Shown: piece after piece, positions 14,601 to 26,000 of the stretch
Layout: every line of letters begins with the position of its first letter
Numbering within the stretch: the first letter of the stretch is position 1
Origin: Pipra filicauda
Taxonomy: Eukaryota; Chordata; Aves; Passeriformes; Pipridae
Length of the DNA stretch: 64,000 nt
Direction: 5' to 3'
NCBI RefSeq assembly: GCF_003945595.2
Contig: NW_024104898.1
Coordinates: 868,001-932,000, forward strand
The notes under the pieces: model-generated
Database searches by the model: none
What the model was told of the DNA's origin: nothing
The model's input: the letters and a program-made list of their open reading frames with translations, nothing else
Program-made: the position numbers and the translations under genes

Positions 14601-15757
14601 ATTTCAGTTTTTCTTTTGCAACAATAGAAATTTAAAAAGGGGGGGGCAAAAAGCTAAAACAAGAACAAAACATTTTGATTGACTTAAAACGTTTTTTGCC
14701 TTCCATCTCCTGGTCTCCTCAAAAAAATTGTTCTGCAGGATGTATTTAGGATTTTCTGGCTTTGCTGAGGCTTAGAGTGGTTATTATTTTTAAATTTTTC
14801 AACTTTATTTTACTACTTTGTCTGGTCTCATAAAATAATTCCCCAAGGAATTGGATGATTTTTCAGTTTAATTTTTGTTGCAACAGAGTGTAGAAAAATG
14901 TGCTTCTGCATAGCACTAGAACATTTCAGCAGAACTAAACCAACAAAATATCATTTTTTATGTAGTTTGTATTCAAGTCTGTAATTAAATAATATTACTT
15001 TAAAAGTTTTATTTTAATCTAACTCCTTTTGGATTGCCTGAAACTGCTTAAAGGAATGTGATTTTGTTAGTCTGTCTTTTTCCTTACTACAAATACACCT
15101 TAGCCATTTTCTTACCATAGGTTTCTGGATAATCTTGAGGAATAGATCTCTGGAGATAATTTTATTAAAAAGAATGTGAATAAGATTGAATATTTTAAAT
15201 ATTAGTATTTAAAATTGGGAGGTTAAGCATGGATTTAAAGCCTCAATTATTGCTGCGCGTTCTGATTTTTTTCCTCATTAGAAGACTGAAGCCAGTTAGT
15301 AAATCCCATAAACATCAATAGCAGTTACAAGATGCTTAGCAGTTTAAATCATGTAATTGATTTTATACAGCTATCATTAGCATTATTAATATAGATTGGG
15401 TAGCCAACAGTTGAATTTAGAAAGAGAGAGAGAGAGGGAAGTGATCCTGTACATTTTTTCCCTTTGCTTGGGAATCTTTACATTCACTTACAGAAGGCTG
15501 AGAAAATTCTGACAACTTGTCTAGCTCCATCTATAAGTCTTAGACTGAGTTATAAGCAAGTCTTTGGTAAGTGAATCATGTGAAAACAAGTAGCTTAATA
15601 TTCTTTTATTTATACCTCTGGCCTTATATTTGCTACTTTAGTGACGACTGGCATTTGAAGAGAGTTTCTCTCTTATCTTAAAATTCCCAACCAACTTTCT
15701 GGCTATAGCCTCCTTTAATACTGTATTTCTCTTGCTATTGAATTTTGATTTAAATAA

Positions 15758-15761
15758 CTTC
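15758..15761. repeat. Target-site duplication CTTC, left copy
   Basis: It directly abuts the TG end of the LTR-like element at 15762; the matching copy is at 16329-16332. Four bases alone could match by chance, but they sit exactly at the ends of the inverted repeat. Confidence 0.55.
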
Positions 15762-16328
15762 TGATGCCTAAAAGAAGATTCAGGGAGAAAAAACTCCGAG
15801 GCAAATTAATTTTGAAGGTTTGATAAGGAAAGGATTTAATTTGTACCTAGGCATAAAGTTACAAGATGTGCAGGTGCCCCTCTGTTACCCATGTTACAAT
15901 TTATAATACTGCTTGTCCAATCTGAGGTTCTCCCACCCTTTGGCTTTTGCCCTGGTCCACCCTCAGTCACGCCCCTTGGGAATTGGGGCTGGGGACTCTG
16001 AGACGCCTTCTTCATCAATCTTCATCTTCTTTGGGGCACAGGGGGCACACATTCACCCAGTTTTTGACTGTGTTCTTGCGGTTCAGGCCAGGATTAGATG
16101 TCCTCAAACAGGAGACCTATCTTAAAGAGAGACTAAACATTTCTACTGGAATTCAGGGGATATTGATATGGGGAATCGGGGTAAGAGGGTTGGGGAATGT
16201 GTGTAGTTACTATGCTAAGGGTAAGGGAATGAGTGCTGCTGCTTCTAAATCTACTTCTACTATATAACTACTTATAAAACTTATAAAAATTAGAAAAATC
16301 AAAAAACCAGATGGACCTTAAGGCATCA
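15762..16328 (-). mobile_element. LTR-like element, 567 bp, with TIR and 4-bp target duplication
   Basis: The block begins TGATGCCT and ends AGGCATCA, giving an exact 8-bp terminal inverted repeat with TG...CA ends. It is flanked by a direct 4-bp repeat CTTC at 15758-15761 and 16329-16332. It is richer in GC than the surrounding intron. Read on the minus strand it has a TATA-like stretch (complement of 15898-15907) followed about 60 bases later by ATTAAA (complement of 15835-15840), the order expected of U3-R-U5. I see no flanking primer-binding site or retroviral coding sequence, so a solo LTR is the best reading. A 4-bp duplication fits ERV1-like integration. The family was not identified, and a non-autonomous DNA transposon is a weaker alternative. 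Confidence 0.6.
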
Positions 16329-16332
16329 CTTC
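16329..16332. repeat. Target-site duplication CTTC, right copy
   Basis: It directly abuts the CA end of the LTR-like element and matches 15758-15761. Confidence 0.55.
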
Positions 16333-16992
16333 ATAGTGGGTTTTCAGAGAAAAACTTAGTGGTGCAGTTTGCTATGTGAAAGTTACCATTCTCTTTCAAA
16401 GGGCTTCAGAACAAAACATTTCAACAATCCAAAGCTCCACCAAAAGAAAAATAAATAGCCTGAATTGAATTGTATGCCAAGTCACAATAATTTATTCTGT
16501 ATTAGAATTGTGTTTCCAAAACCATGGTCCACTATAATATGTTTGTCTTTTTAATAAGAAATGTCATGCCTAAAGTACATCAATTTTATTGTAGGAGAAA
16601 ACTAGCTAAAGGATTGAAATGCATTAGGCAAAGTCACTTTAATATATGATGCAGTTTAACTCTGCAAGTATATTTGTTTGACATTGTAAATTTGATTCTT
16701 ATTCCTGTTACATACACTTTGAAATTGGAATATCTTCAAAGTTTTTTTTATCTATTATTGCCTGTGATAAAGGGTTTTTACATAAATGTTTATTATATTT
16801 TCTTACGTGGGGTAATAAAAAGGCTTGTAGCATATTATGGTGTAAGTTTACTGGCATTTAGTGTTATCTTGATTATAATTTCTCCAGTATGTAAAGATTG
16901 CCTAAAATTTGTAATGCTTTGAATTTATGGGATTTTTTTAGGTTGATTAAATCCAAGTAAATACTAAATCAGGATATACTTTGCATTTACAG

Positions 16993-17088
16993 GCACTTGC
17001 AGACCAGTTTGAAAATGCGAGTACGTCGGCATCTGAACGCATGAAGGTTTTCTACTGTTGTCAGGTGCCTCCACGTTGGGCCATACAG
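16993..17088 (+). CDS. TTC27: TTC27 coding exon a (first in window)
   Basis: This 96-nt exon is phase 0 at both ends. The acceptor is tttacag|GCA and the donor is CAG|gtgtga. It encodes 32 residues running from [10 protein letters not shown] to [11 protein letters not shown]. In human TTC27 the matching segment ends CCQVPPHWAIQ and is followed directly by RQLAS, which is the next exon here. The segment is helical and lies just before the first TPR-like unit. The donor has G at +3 and T at +4 and is moderately strong. Confidence 0.96.
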
Positions 17089-20000
17089 GTGTGAAACAAT
17101 CTCATTTCAAGCTTTTCTTAAAAGTCTATGGTGCTTATTTTTAATACTGCATCACTCCAAAGTCAAGAGAGCATGATATGACCTTGAGTTGAAATACTGT
17201 AGAAATAAAGACATAACCTAACCCACACCAACTTTTTCTGGAGAGAAATCAAGTTGTACAGTGTTTTGCTTTCAGATGTCTTGTTCTGTCATGCACAGAA
17301 GTAATTGATTGTTAGTGCAATTCTTCTTTACTTTCCTCTTCCCTCCAATAAATAATAGACTAAAACTTACAACCTTCCAACATGTCTCCTATTAAAATAA
17401 TCTTGCCACTGCCTTACTATTTATTACTGGTTTACTAATGATAGTGTTACTTTTATCTTTGTTTCTTTTAAAGTTCACTTCGGGAAGTGGATCATGGTGA
17501 AAGAAACCAAATTTAGGAGTCAATAGTACACTGAAGAACAACTTGAGTTGTTCTTTTTTTTTTTTTTTTGAGACATTCCCCTTTTTACTAGTGCTGACAG
17601 GATTTTTTTTACCCATAACTACATTGTTTATCTTGACTTTCTAGAACAGAAATCTACACAATAAAGTCTTATCTGATGATTCTGTATTTAACAAACTCAA
17701 GAAAACTGTTTACATTTCATACCTTCAAAGGTATTCATGTTGTTTACTTTTAATGGTGTTTTATTCAGTTTTGATTTCTAATCTCAACACATGTTGTTTT
17801 AACCAATCGTATCTTCTCCAAGCATTCTCAAGTTATTCTACATAACCTTTCAACAGGCACTTCCAATAAAACTATCAAATGTGGTTTTCATTTCCAGTTG
17901 TCGGAGTGGCATTTTCAATGCAAACCAGTTTTCCAAGCCCAAGATAGAAATGCTAAAATAGGGATTTATAGTGAAAGATGGTTGCAGTCTTCTAGTCATA
18001 GTAATGAAGACACATTGCCTATATATATTTTACCAAATTTAACTCTGAGTAGATTTAATTAAACATTACTGAGATTTAGTTCTAGACACTAAGAAATGTT
18101 GGTTTTTCCTAAGTGATTAATGTCAAGCTAACAAGCAGGTTTTCAGAGTTTGTTACATATTTACATCAAAGAGGTATAACCAGTTGGGTTTTGTTTGTTT
18201 TTTTTTTTAATACCAGTTACTATTCCCCTATAGTAACTCCTTGGATTTGTAACAGATGCTGAACCAAGTCAATAAAGAGAGGTCCATTGCATCTGTGGAG
18301 AATTTCAGAGAATTCATTCAGGATCGCCAAAACCACTGCGAGGTTAACTGTATGGGATCTCACAGCATAGATAGCTGCCCTTATACAGGACACTCCCATT
18401 TATTTTTGCAAACCTAATTGTATATCTGTCATACATTGTAAATAAACTACCCTTTCTTCAAAAGTGAAAACTTATTTGCAATTTTAATCTCCTCTTTAAA
18501 AATAAAGACCAAAGACAACTTTTCTAAGTCATGAAATCATGCCTTATTTGTTTTTAAATTGAAAAGATAACTCATTTATTTTCATAAGTACACTGAAATA
18601 ATTGCTGAATTTGAAATAACAAAGAGGCTGGCTTAACTGTGGGGAAAATTCAACTAGGGAGTTGAACCTGAAGTCAAATACAATATTGCTTTGGCTAAAA
18701 ACTAACACCCTTTGGCAGTAGCTGCTTGGGACAGAGATTTCTCACAAGTACTGAACAAAATTGTTTCAGAGCCTTTCTCTCTTTTTCCACAGGTATATAT
18801 TACTATGACAAAGCATTGCTAGAAGTGGCTTTAGTTCCCTACTTCAGCCTCTGTTTCCCACCCTTAGCATTCCCAGCATCCTGCAGCAGCTGTTCTCCAG
18901 CCACATGGGCCGTGTGCCTCATTTAAGGGCTGGAAATTCATCTCTGTCAATTCATTCTTGCCATGCCCATTTCCATTTTTGTGTTATATTGTTAAATTGT
19001 TCAAATCACAATTATTATTCAATTGGTGGGGGGTTTTTGAAGGTTCCAGCTGAGGTTCCAGCTGAGGTTCCAGCTTGAAGTTTAATTGTTCTTTTGGGCA
19101 GAAGAGTATAATTCCGTATTATCCGTTTGCTCCTTGCTGTTGATGTCAGAAATGCCTCTAACGACTTTTTAAAATGTAAATAGTATTTACTTACCTATTT
19201 TCAGTTACCTGGAATGTCTTATCTTTCAGCGTCAGCTTGCAAGTTTACTCTTTGACCTGGGATGCACCAGCTCTGCCTTACAAATATTTGAGGAACTGGA
19301 AATGTGGGAAGATGCAGTAATCTGCTATGAAAGAGCAGGACAACATGGAAAGGTAAGAAAAATGTTTTATACAGCTGAGATCCTGTCTTGAAATAGCATC
19401 TGAAGGAGGAAGGACTGTCTGGCTTTAGCTGTCACTAATGACACTCCTACAAGGGTATCATGAGCAAAGTGTGCTTAGGAAAAGTAGACAAATGGTATAT
19501 GAACTTGTCATAACCGGTGGATGCCAAAAAAACTATTTGGAGTAATAACCACATGAAACAGAAGTTGGTAAATAAGAAATAAATTGAGAAGCAAGAAGAC
19601 TGTGATAGTGATTCTTGAAAATGTTTAAGGACAATTAAATTAAGTATTACCAATAGACAGTAAGGTGTAGTGTGGGCATTTCAGGAAGGCTGTAACTGTC
19701 ATTCATGATGGGATCTTGAAACTTTGGCTGAAGAGGATATTAATTTTCTTTCCTACTCGATTTCAAACTGTTAACTGTAGTTTTTAAAAACAGTTTAAAT
19801 AGAATAACATCAGTGCTTGATGTATTTAATTACTTTATGTTAATATGTTCAAATTACAGAATCAAACATTTGGGAAAAGAGTTAAAAGGCTTTATTTTGA
19901 TAAGTCTGTTTTGATGTTGTCCTGAACTTTTCCATCATTTCTTTAACACTGCTACCACTATGTGTGATCAGAGCCAAACAAAGACAAGGTAAAGCCAGCA

Positions 20001-23000
20001 CCTCACTCTAAGTGTCAGTGCCATAACTGTTTAAAAATGCTGGTAGCAGGCTGTATCAGCCTTCTTATTGTTGATTATTTTTCTGATACTATTAGAACAA
20101 TGGTAGGAAGATTCTGGAAAATAATACCTGGAAGCAATGCCTACTTGTATGTAACTTTAGCTGTGTTCTCTTTCTGGTACAACCTCTCACACAGAAAGGC
20201 TGTAACATGAATTTAAGCTATCAAGCAACATTTTCAGAATTCATATAGATTTCAGAAATATTCAGTTTCAGACAAAAATATGGTGGGTTTTTTTTCCGTT
20301 CTTTCTCCCTGTTTGGTATATGGTAGCATTAAATATATGAATGTATGTGTGCCTTTATGACACCATAAGCACAAAGACTATGCTTAACATAAGTTTAATG
20401 AATAGAGAGAGATAAAAAAAGCAGAGTATCTCATACTTACATGTTTTTTCTAATTGTCATGTATCAAAGCCTAGATTTTGGTCATCACTGACAGATATGT
20501 CTTGCTGGCAAATTCTGTGTCACATTATGCATGCCTTGGGGATAGTATGTTAATATCACAATCTTTTCAGTACAGTGGAGAAATAGAGGTCAATATTTTC
20601 CATTTCCTGGAAATGCATTCTGTCCCAGTTACATTCACAAACTGCCCTTAGGGAGTTATGAAAATGGCACTCAGAGAATAGGACAGGATATCTGACACAG
20701 GAAACTGCTTAGAAATGCTTTCAAAATGAGGGATTGTGCTGTGCTTTGAAAAACAGAAAATGCTATGTAAGTACTAAATAACAGAAGTGCTGGAAGAAAG
20801 GGAGCTTCAAACCAAAAAAGACAGCGAATTAGAAACATGTAGCTGTGCACCAAGGAGAGTTTTGTGAGAGACTATTTGTGCTTCTTGTTCAAAAACATTC
20901 AGAGGGTGAACTGCTTATATTTATCAAAAATGTTTTTATGTTTTTAAATGTGGTAGTTTTTCTTGTAGGAATGCATGAAAATCTACTAGAGCAGTATGTT
21001 GGTCAATGGACGTTCATATCATTAATGAGCTTAGCATATATCTACCCAAAAGAACAAACTCTATTTAATAAACTTCTGTATGTTTTTCACTCACAAATTC
21101 TTTTATGTAGGAAACCTGAATTTAAATACTGAAACATCTAATAAAACATTCAGATATCAACAATATCAATGTGTTTGATGAGTACTTACACGTCCAAGTA
21201 ATATCTTCTTTCCTTCTACTTTTGAATTATCCACTGATAAAGAAACAGAGCAAATATATAAGACCATGTGAAGCTCCACATGATGCAGTTGGAAAATACA
21301 TAATTCATTTGGTTATAACAGGGCCCTGTAGCAGTACAAATTTTGCAGAGTAAGATGTCGCTCATGTTTAGCAAACTTTTTTGTGGATTTGTTACTGTTA
21401 CTAGATATGGCTCTATATTCACTCGTTTCATAACCTGAACAAAATTAGAAGGAACTAATATTATGAGTCAACAGAAGAGTAACAGAGTGCCAAGGGATGA
21501 GTGAAACAGGGCACAGAAAAAAAACTAAAAAAGAATTATAAAATTTGAATGTACAGTATGTTGATAGTTGCTGTGGCTTTCTCATTGTTTACTCATTGTA
21601 TTCTGCTAGCAGACTTGTTGCAAAAGGAGACATCTCCATGTGTGTAGTGAGGATTGGTGTTGAAAAGTGTCCCTCTTCCTTCTTTTAGTTGTGAGGGGGA
21701 CCCAGAGATTTCCAGAGTATTATTAACATTATACAACTTTATTTGGTTAAGGTGTAAGAGATCTCTTCCACCTCACTGGAAATGGATAATACACTGAAAA
21801 CAGTACTATTTCCCTGCTAAAGAAAGGGTGAACCAGAAATGTGAATTTTCAGTTCTTCCGTTTGAAGTGAGGTCTTTGTCCCTGGCAAGAACTCTATTGC
21901 ATGATAGCTGCTGACCTTTGATAGATGCATGAGATCTGCCTTTTTTCATCAGCTGGGTATTCCATCTTACAACACTATTTTCAGCCCTATCCCAGTTCCT
22001 TCATCTCATCAGAGTATACATCATGATGTGCAGTCTGGTTTTAGACCAACATACTCCGGCAATCCACGTTCTACAGGGTTATTTTTCTTGTTATGACATA
22101 ACACACATAATCTCAAAACATTTGGGTGAGGAAACACAATATGGCAAGATCTCAGAAGCTCACCTTTAAATTCAGGAATGGCTTCCCAGATGTGAAGTTA
22201 GTACTATTAGTGCATGAGCTCTTCAAGAACTTGAATTCATTTCCACTACATATCATAACAGTCAAAGAAGGCAGGTGTGCATTCCTCTATGTGGCTACAA
22301 AGCTAAGAAAGAAGAGTAAATGTCTCGCCCAAGGTCATGCATGAAGCTACAGGGAAGATAAAATGAAAACCAAAGAACTTTCCTTTTCTGTCGCTACCTT
22401 TATCCATGCTCATCTTTCTGCTTCTTCATGCTACTGCTCTGGTAACCAACTAAACAATGCACAAGCAGAAAAAATGAAAGCTTTTTAGGAAATACTTAGA
22501 ACTAGCAAAGGAATGAATTGACAAATAATAGAACTGGTAGATCTGTGAAGAATGAGACTAGGAGAGTCTTTTAGGAAACAAATAAAATAAAAGCACGTGG
22601 ATGGGATGGCAAGTGGAAGTTTATGGTTGGGAAGCCAAATGCAGGATGAATCTTGAACTTGGTTTCCAGGAGTCTGTGTAGTGAGTAATAAAAAGGCACC
22701 ACCTTTTATTTAAACTAGACCCCTCTTCAGTGAGTGGAGATTTTTGTGAAGCATTGGCAGTTCAATTCCCATGCCAACCATAGTAGTCCAGAAGGCAAGA
22801 TAAGCGCCTAAATCTTTCTCATATTTAAATCAACGTGACTTTTGAACTAAGCATTGAATCCCATCCATTCTGGTGCAGACTGTTCTGTAAAAGCAGTATT
22901 ATAAATACATCTTCATAGTTTCATTTTAGGTATGTTTTAATGGATAAGTTTTGTATCAAGTCTTATTAAATTTAGATATAACTTTTAGTTATAAAATATG

Positions 23001-26000
23001 CCAATTAATCATTAATACATGTTTAATGGATAAGAATAAATTGCTATATTTCTTTTTATGTATATTGTGTGAACTGTGTGGAAAGTGTTTCTTGATAATA
23101 TTTGTTGTTAAGATTTGTTTTTGTAGAAGCAGGGTTCCTATCAAAGATCAAATGTGCTTTTTTGAAAATAGTTTACTACAAAGTTAGGATATAAAGGAAT
23201 TTATTTTTTTTTCACAAAAACCTAAACAGAATGAACCTGTTTTTAAAGTATTATCTGTTCTTGCAGGAGACAAATGTTTTTATAGTACAGGGTTTTGTTT
23301 TGTTGTGTTTTTTTTTTTTAGTTTGTAGTTATGAACTTTGTACTAGCCTTTAAAGATTTAAGTAATAAAAATGTTTGCAACATGCCAGAGAGGTGATCAG
23401 ATAGCTAATCAGACGAAGAAAAAGTCAGACTTCTGCTTATTTAATTCTCTGTTTTATCTGTGTGCTGAAATATTTATGTTGGCAATGAGTTTTTGTAAGC
23501 TTAGACCAGAACATGACATGTTTATGCTCTTAAATGTGAAATACCATTAGTGAATGATTGTGTTTCCAGTCTAGGCATTGCCACAGAATAGCAACCTGAG
23601 CTTAGGAGTGCTCTGCAGAGGAAGTGGCAAAGAAGCAGCCTGCAATGCACTTTTCACCTTGTATCTCCTGTTTACACAGCAACATTTCGTTCTTCTTTCT
23701 TTATCTGAAGGGGAAACAAATCCACCTTATCCTTTGGTGCCTAATGTGATTATTGCAATTATAAAGCACACAGCTCTCTCTGCTCTAGGAAAAAAAATAA
23801 TCTGTAGGTCTGTTATTAATATGTCATAGCAACTAATGGAGGCAGGTAAGAGGGAGTACACTGCACTTTAACCAGTTCCCTGGAAGTGTTCAAGGCCAGG
23901 CTGGATGGGGCTCTGATCAGCCTGGTCTAGTGTAAGGTGTCCCTGCCCATGGCAAGGGAGTTGGAACTAGATGATCTTTGAGGTCCCTTCTGACCCAAAC
24001 CATTCTATGATTCTGTAAGTACAGTCTTCTAGTTAGAGGAGATTTTTCTAGAGCTTTGACTGGGCTAATTTTAAACATTAAGTAATAGTTTTTTTGGCTT
24101 TCTTAAAAGTGCTTGCCATCAAGTTATTTTCCTAATAATCAACCACCAATTTTCTCCTTAATGGGATTCCGTTTTTGCTAGTTTTAAGATTCTTTTAAGA
24201 ATCTGAACAATACATCCCTTCTTCGCATTTGTGCACTTCAAATATTTGTAGGCTTTACTGTTACTTTATTTAACAAAAGTAGCAGTAAGAATGAGAATGA
24301 GATGCTAAAATTACTATGCATTAAATATTTCAAAACAAAGTAAAAAAACGGGCATTTTTCTAAAGATGATTTTCGTACAGGTTTGATGAATTTTACCAAT
24401 TGGAGTAAGAGATTTTGCTTCTCTAGAGTTCTTCTGAAGGTCAAAGAAAGCAATTCTTACAGAAACAAGAAATGCAGTAATAATTTATATGCAGAGATGA
24501 TGTCAAGTTTCCTTTTAGATAAACTAGATATGATAGAAGAATGACTCGTGTTACACTGTTGAACTTTAATTCTGTGGTAGGCTGTGTTGGATCCTTCTTG
24601 GTTTAGGTGTTTCAAGTAGATCTTTTCTAATAGAAAAATTATACTGATCTTAATTATGTATGTTACATTTTTGCAGCAGGGGACTGAGGTAAGAGTTCAA
24701 TCTAGACAACAGATCATCTGTCCCAGTGTATTTGTGTTTTCAAAAAGCCACAGAAAGCAGATTGTCTCTTGTTTAAAAGAGAAACAATAATTTTATTGTT
24801 AAAGCGAGATGGTGACCCTGAGATAAAGAGCTTTTGAAAGTTAGTTATAGCAGATAATCGATGTCTGGGAGACACAGCTTGTGTCTTCTTTTCCATAATG
24901 TTGTATATATATTGAATATATTTTATCTCAAACTAGATAAATCTATAACTACATGAATTTATAACTTCTGCATCTTGTGTAAAAGAGTAGCATTTCTACA
25001 ACCAACAGTATGAAAGTGGATTTGTCTTTAGATGTAATAGAATGGAAATCACTATTTTCAGAAAGGTGCAATTAGAGAAAAGGGAATGAGAGTCATTGCA
25101 AGAGTACTCATTAGGGAATGAAAAAACCACAAATTATAAACTATTAGGATTGCAGATACCTTAATGGTGCTGATACTGCATTGCTATGAAGTAGGTGTAG
25201 GTTTGATGTCCAGGACTGATGTTTGCTCTTGGGACAGAATACATACCTAAGATGTAAAAAGAGGAGAAAGCTGCTGCTTTTTTTTTTTATGGTTTACTTT
25301 GCCTTGGTGTGTTAAACAAAAGCCATCATAATATGTTGATGTTGAAGTGGTTTTTTGTTGTTTTTTTTTAAAAAAATCAGTTTGGAACCAAATTCTATCT
25401 AGGCTTCATGTTTGATGCTGTGTTGGATGAAGATACTATTTCCTCACTAGCCCTACTTCTTAGTCTTCAACTGATGATTGCACGGTGCTAAAGCACTATC
25501 GACTCAGGTAGGTAAGTAACTGAAAATAAATAATCTCATTATTAATTGATTTCTCTTTGTTCTTTAACAGGCGGAAGAAATACTCAGACGGGAGTTAGAG
25601 AAAAAGGAAACACCAGGATTATATTGTTTGCTTGGTGATGTTCTTAAAGACCACCAGTATTATGACAAGGCCTGGGAGCTCTCCAGGCACCGCAGCGCCC
25701 GTGCCCAGCGTTCCAAAGGCCTCCTTCATCTCCGAAACCGGGAATTCAGGGAATGTGTGGAGTGCTTTGAACGTTCAGTACAGATTAACCCTATGCAGGT
25801 TGGGAAATGATGCTTAGTTTTAGTGTGTTCGGTTTTGAATGATGATACTTTTTACAAAGACAATTCTGTGCGCAGTTGTCAAAGTAAGAGCTTATTAGTA
25901 TTCTTAGCAAATTTTTCACTTTGTACTTGAAAGCCTGACCAAAAAAGGTAACATGAAATGAAGAACATCCTTGCATTCAGGTCCTTACATGCAGCTAAAT

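Larger units (their letters stand above)
1..16992 (+). other. TTC27: TTC27 intron (right part, at least 17 kb)
   Basis: No exon of TTC27 or any other gene could be recognised here. I looked in particular for the segment that precedes ALADQ in the human protein (ending near VERAMRQTQ) and did not find it, so it should lie left of the window. The sequence is AT-rich with short chance ORFs. It includes an 8-bp repeat at 2633-2656, a short (GA)n run near 15423-15437, poly-T tracts and an LTR-like element at 15762-16328. Confidence 0.8.
17089..19229 (+). other. TTC27: TTC27 intron a-b
   Basis: This 2.1-kb intron contains the exon-like block at 18256-18417, a poly-T tract near 17553-17569 and the 12-bp tandem triplication at 19042-19076. 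Nothing else is recognised. Confidence 0.85.
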
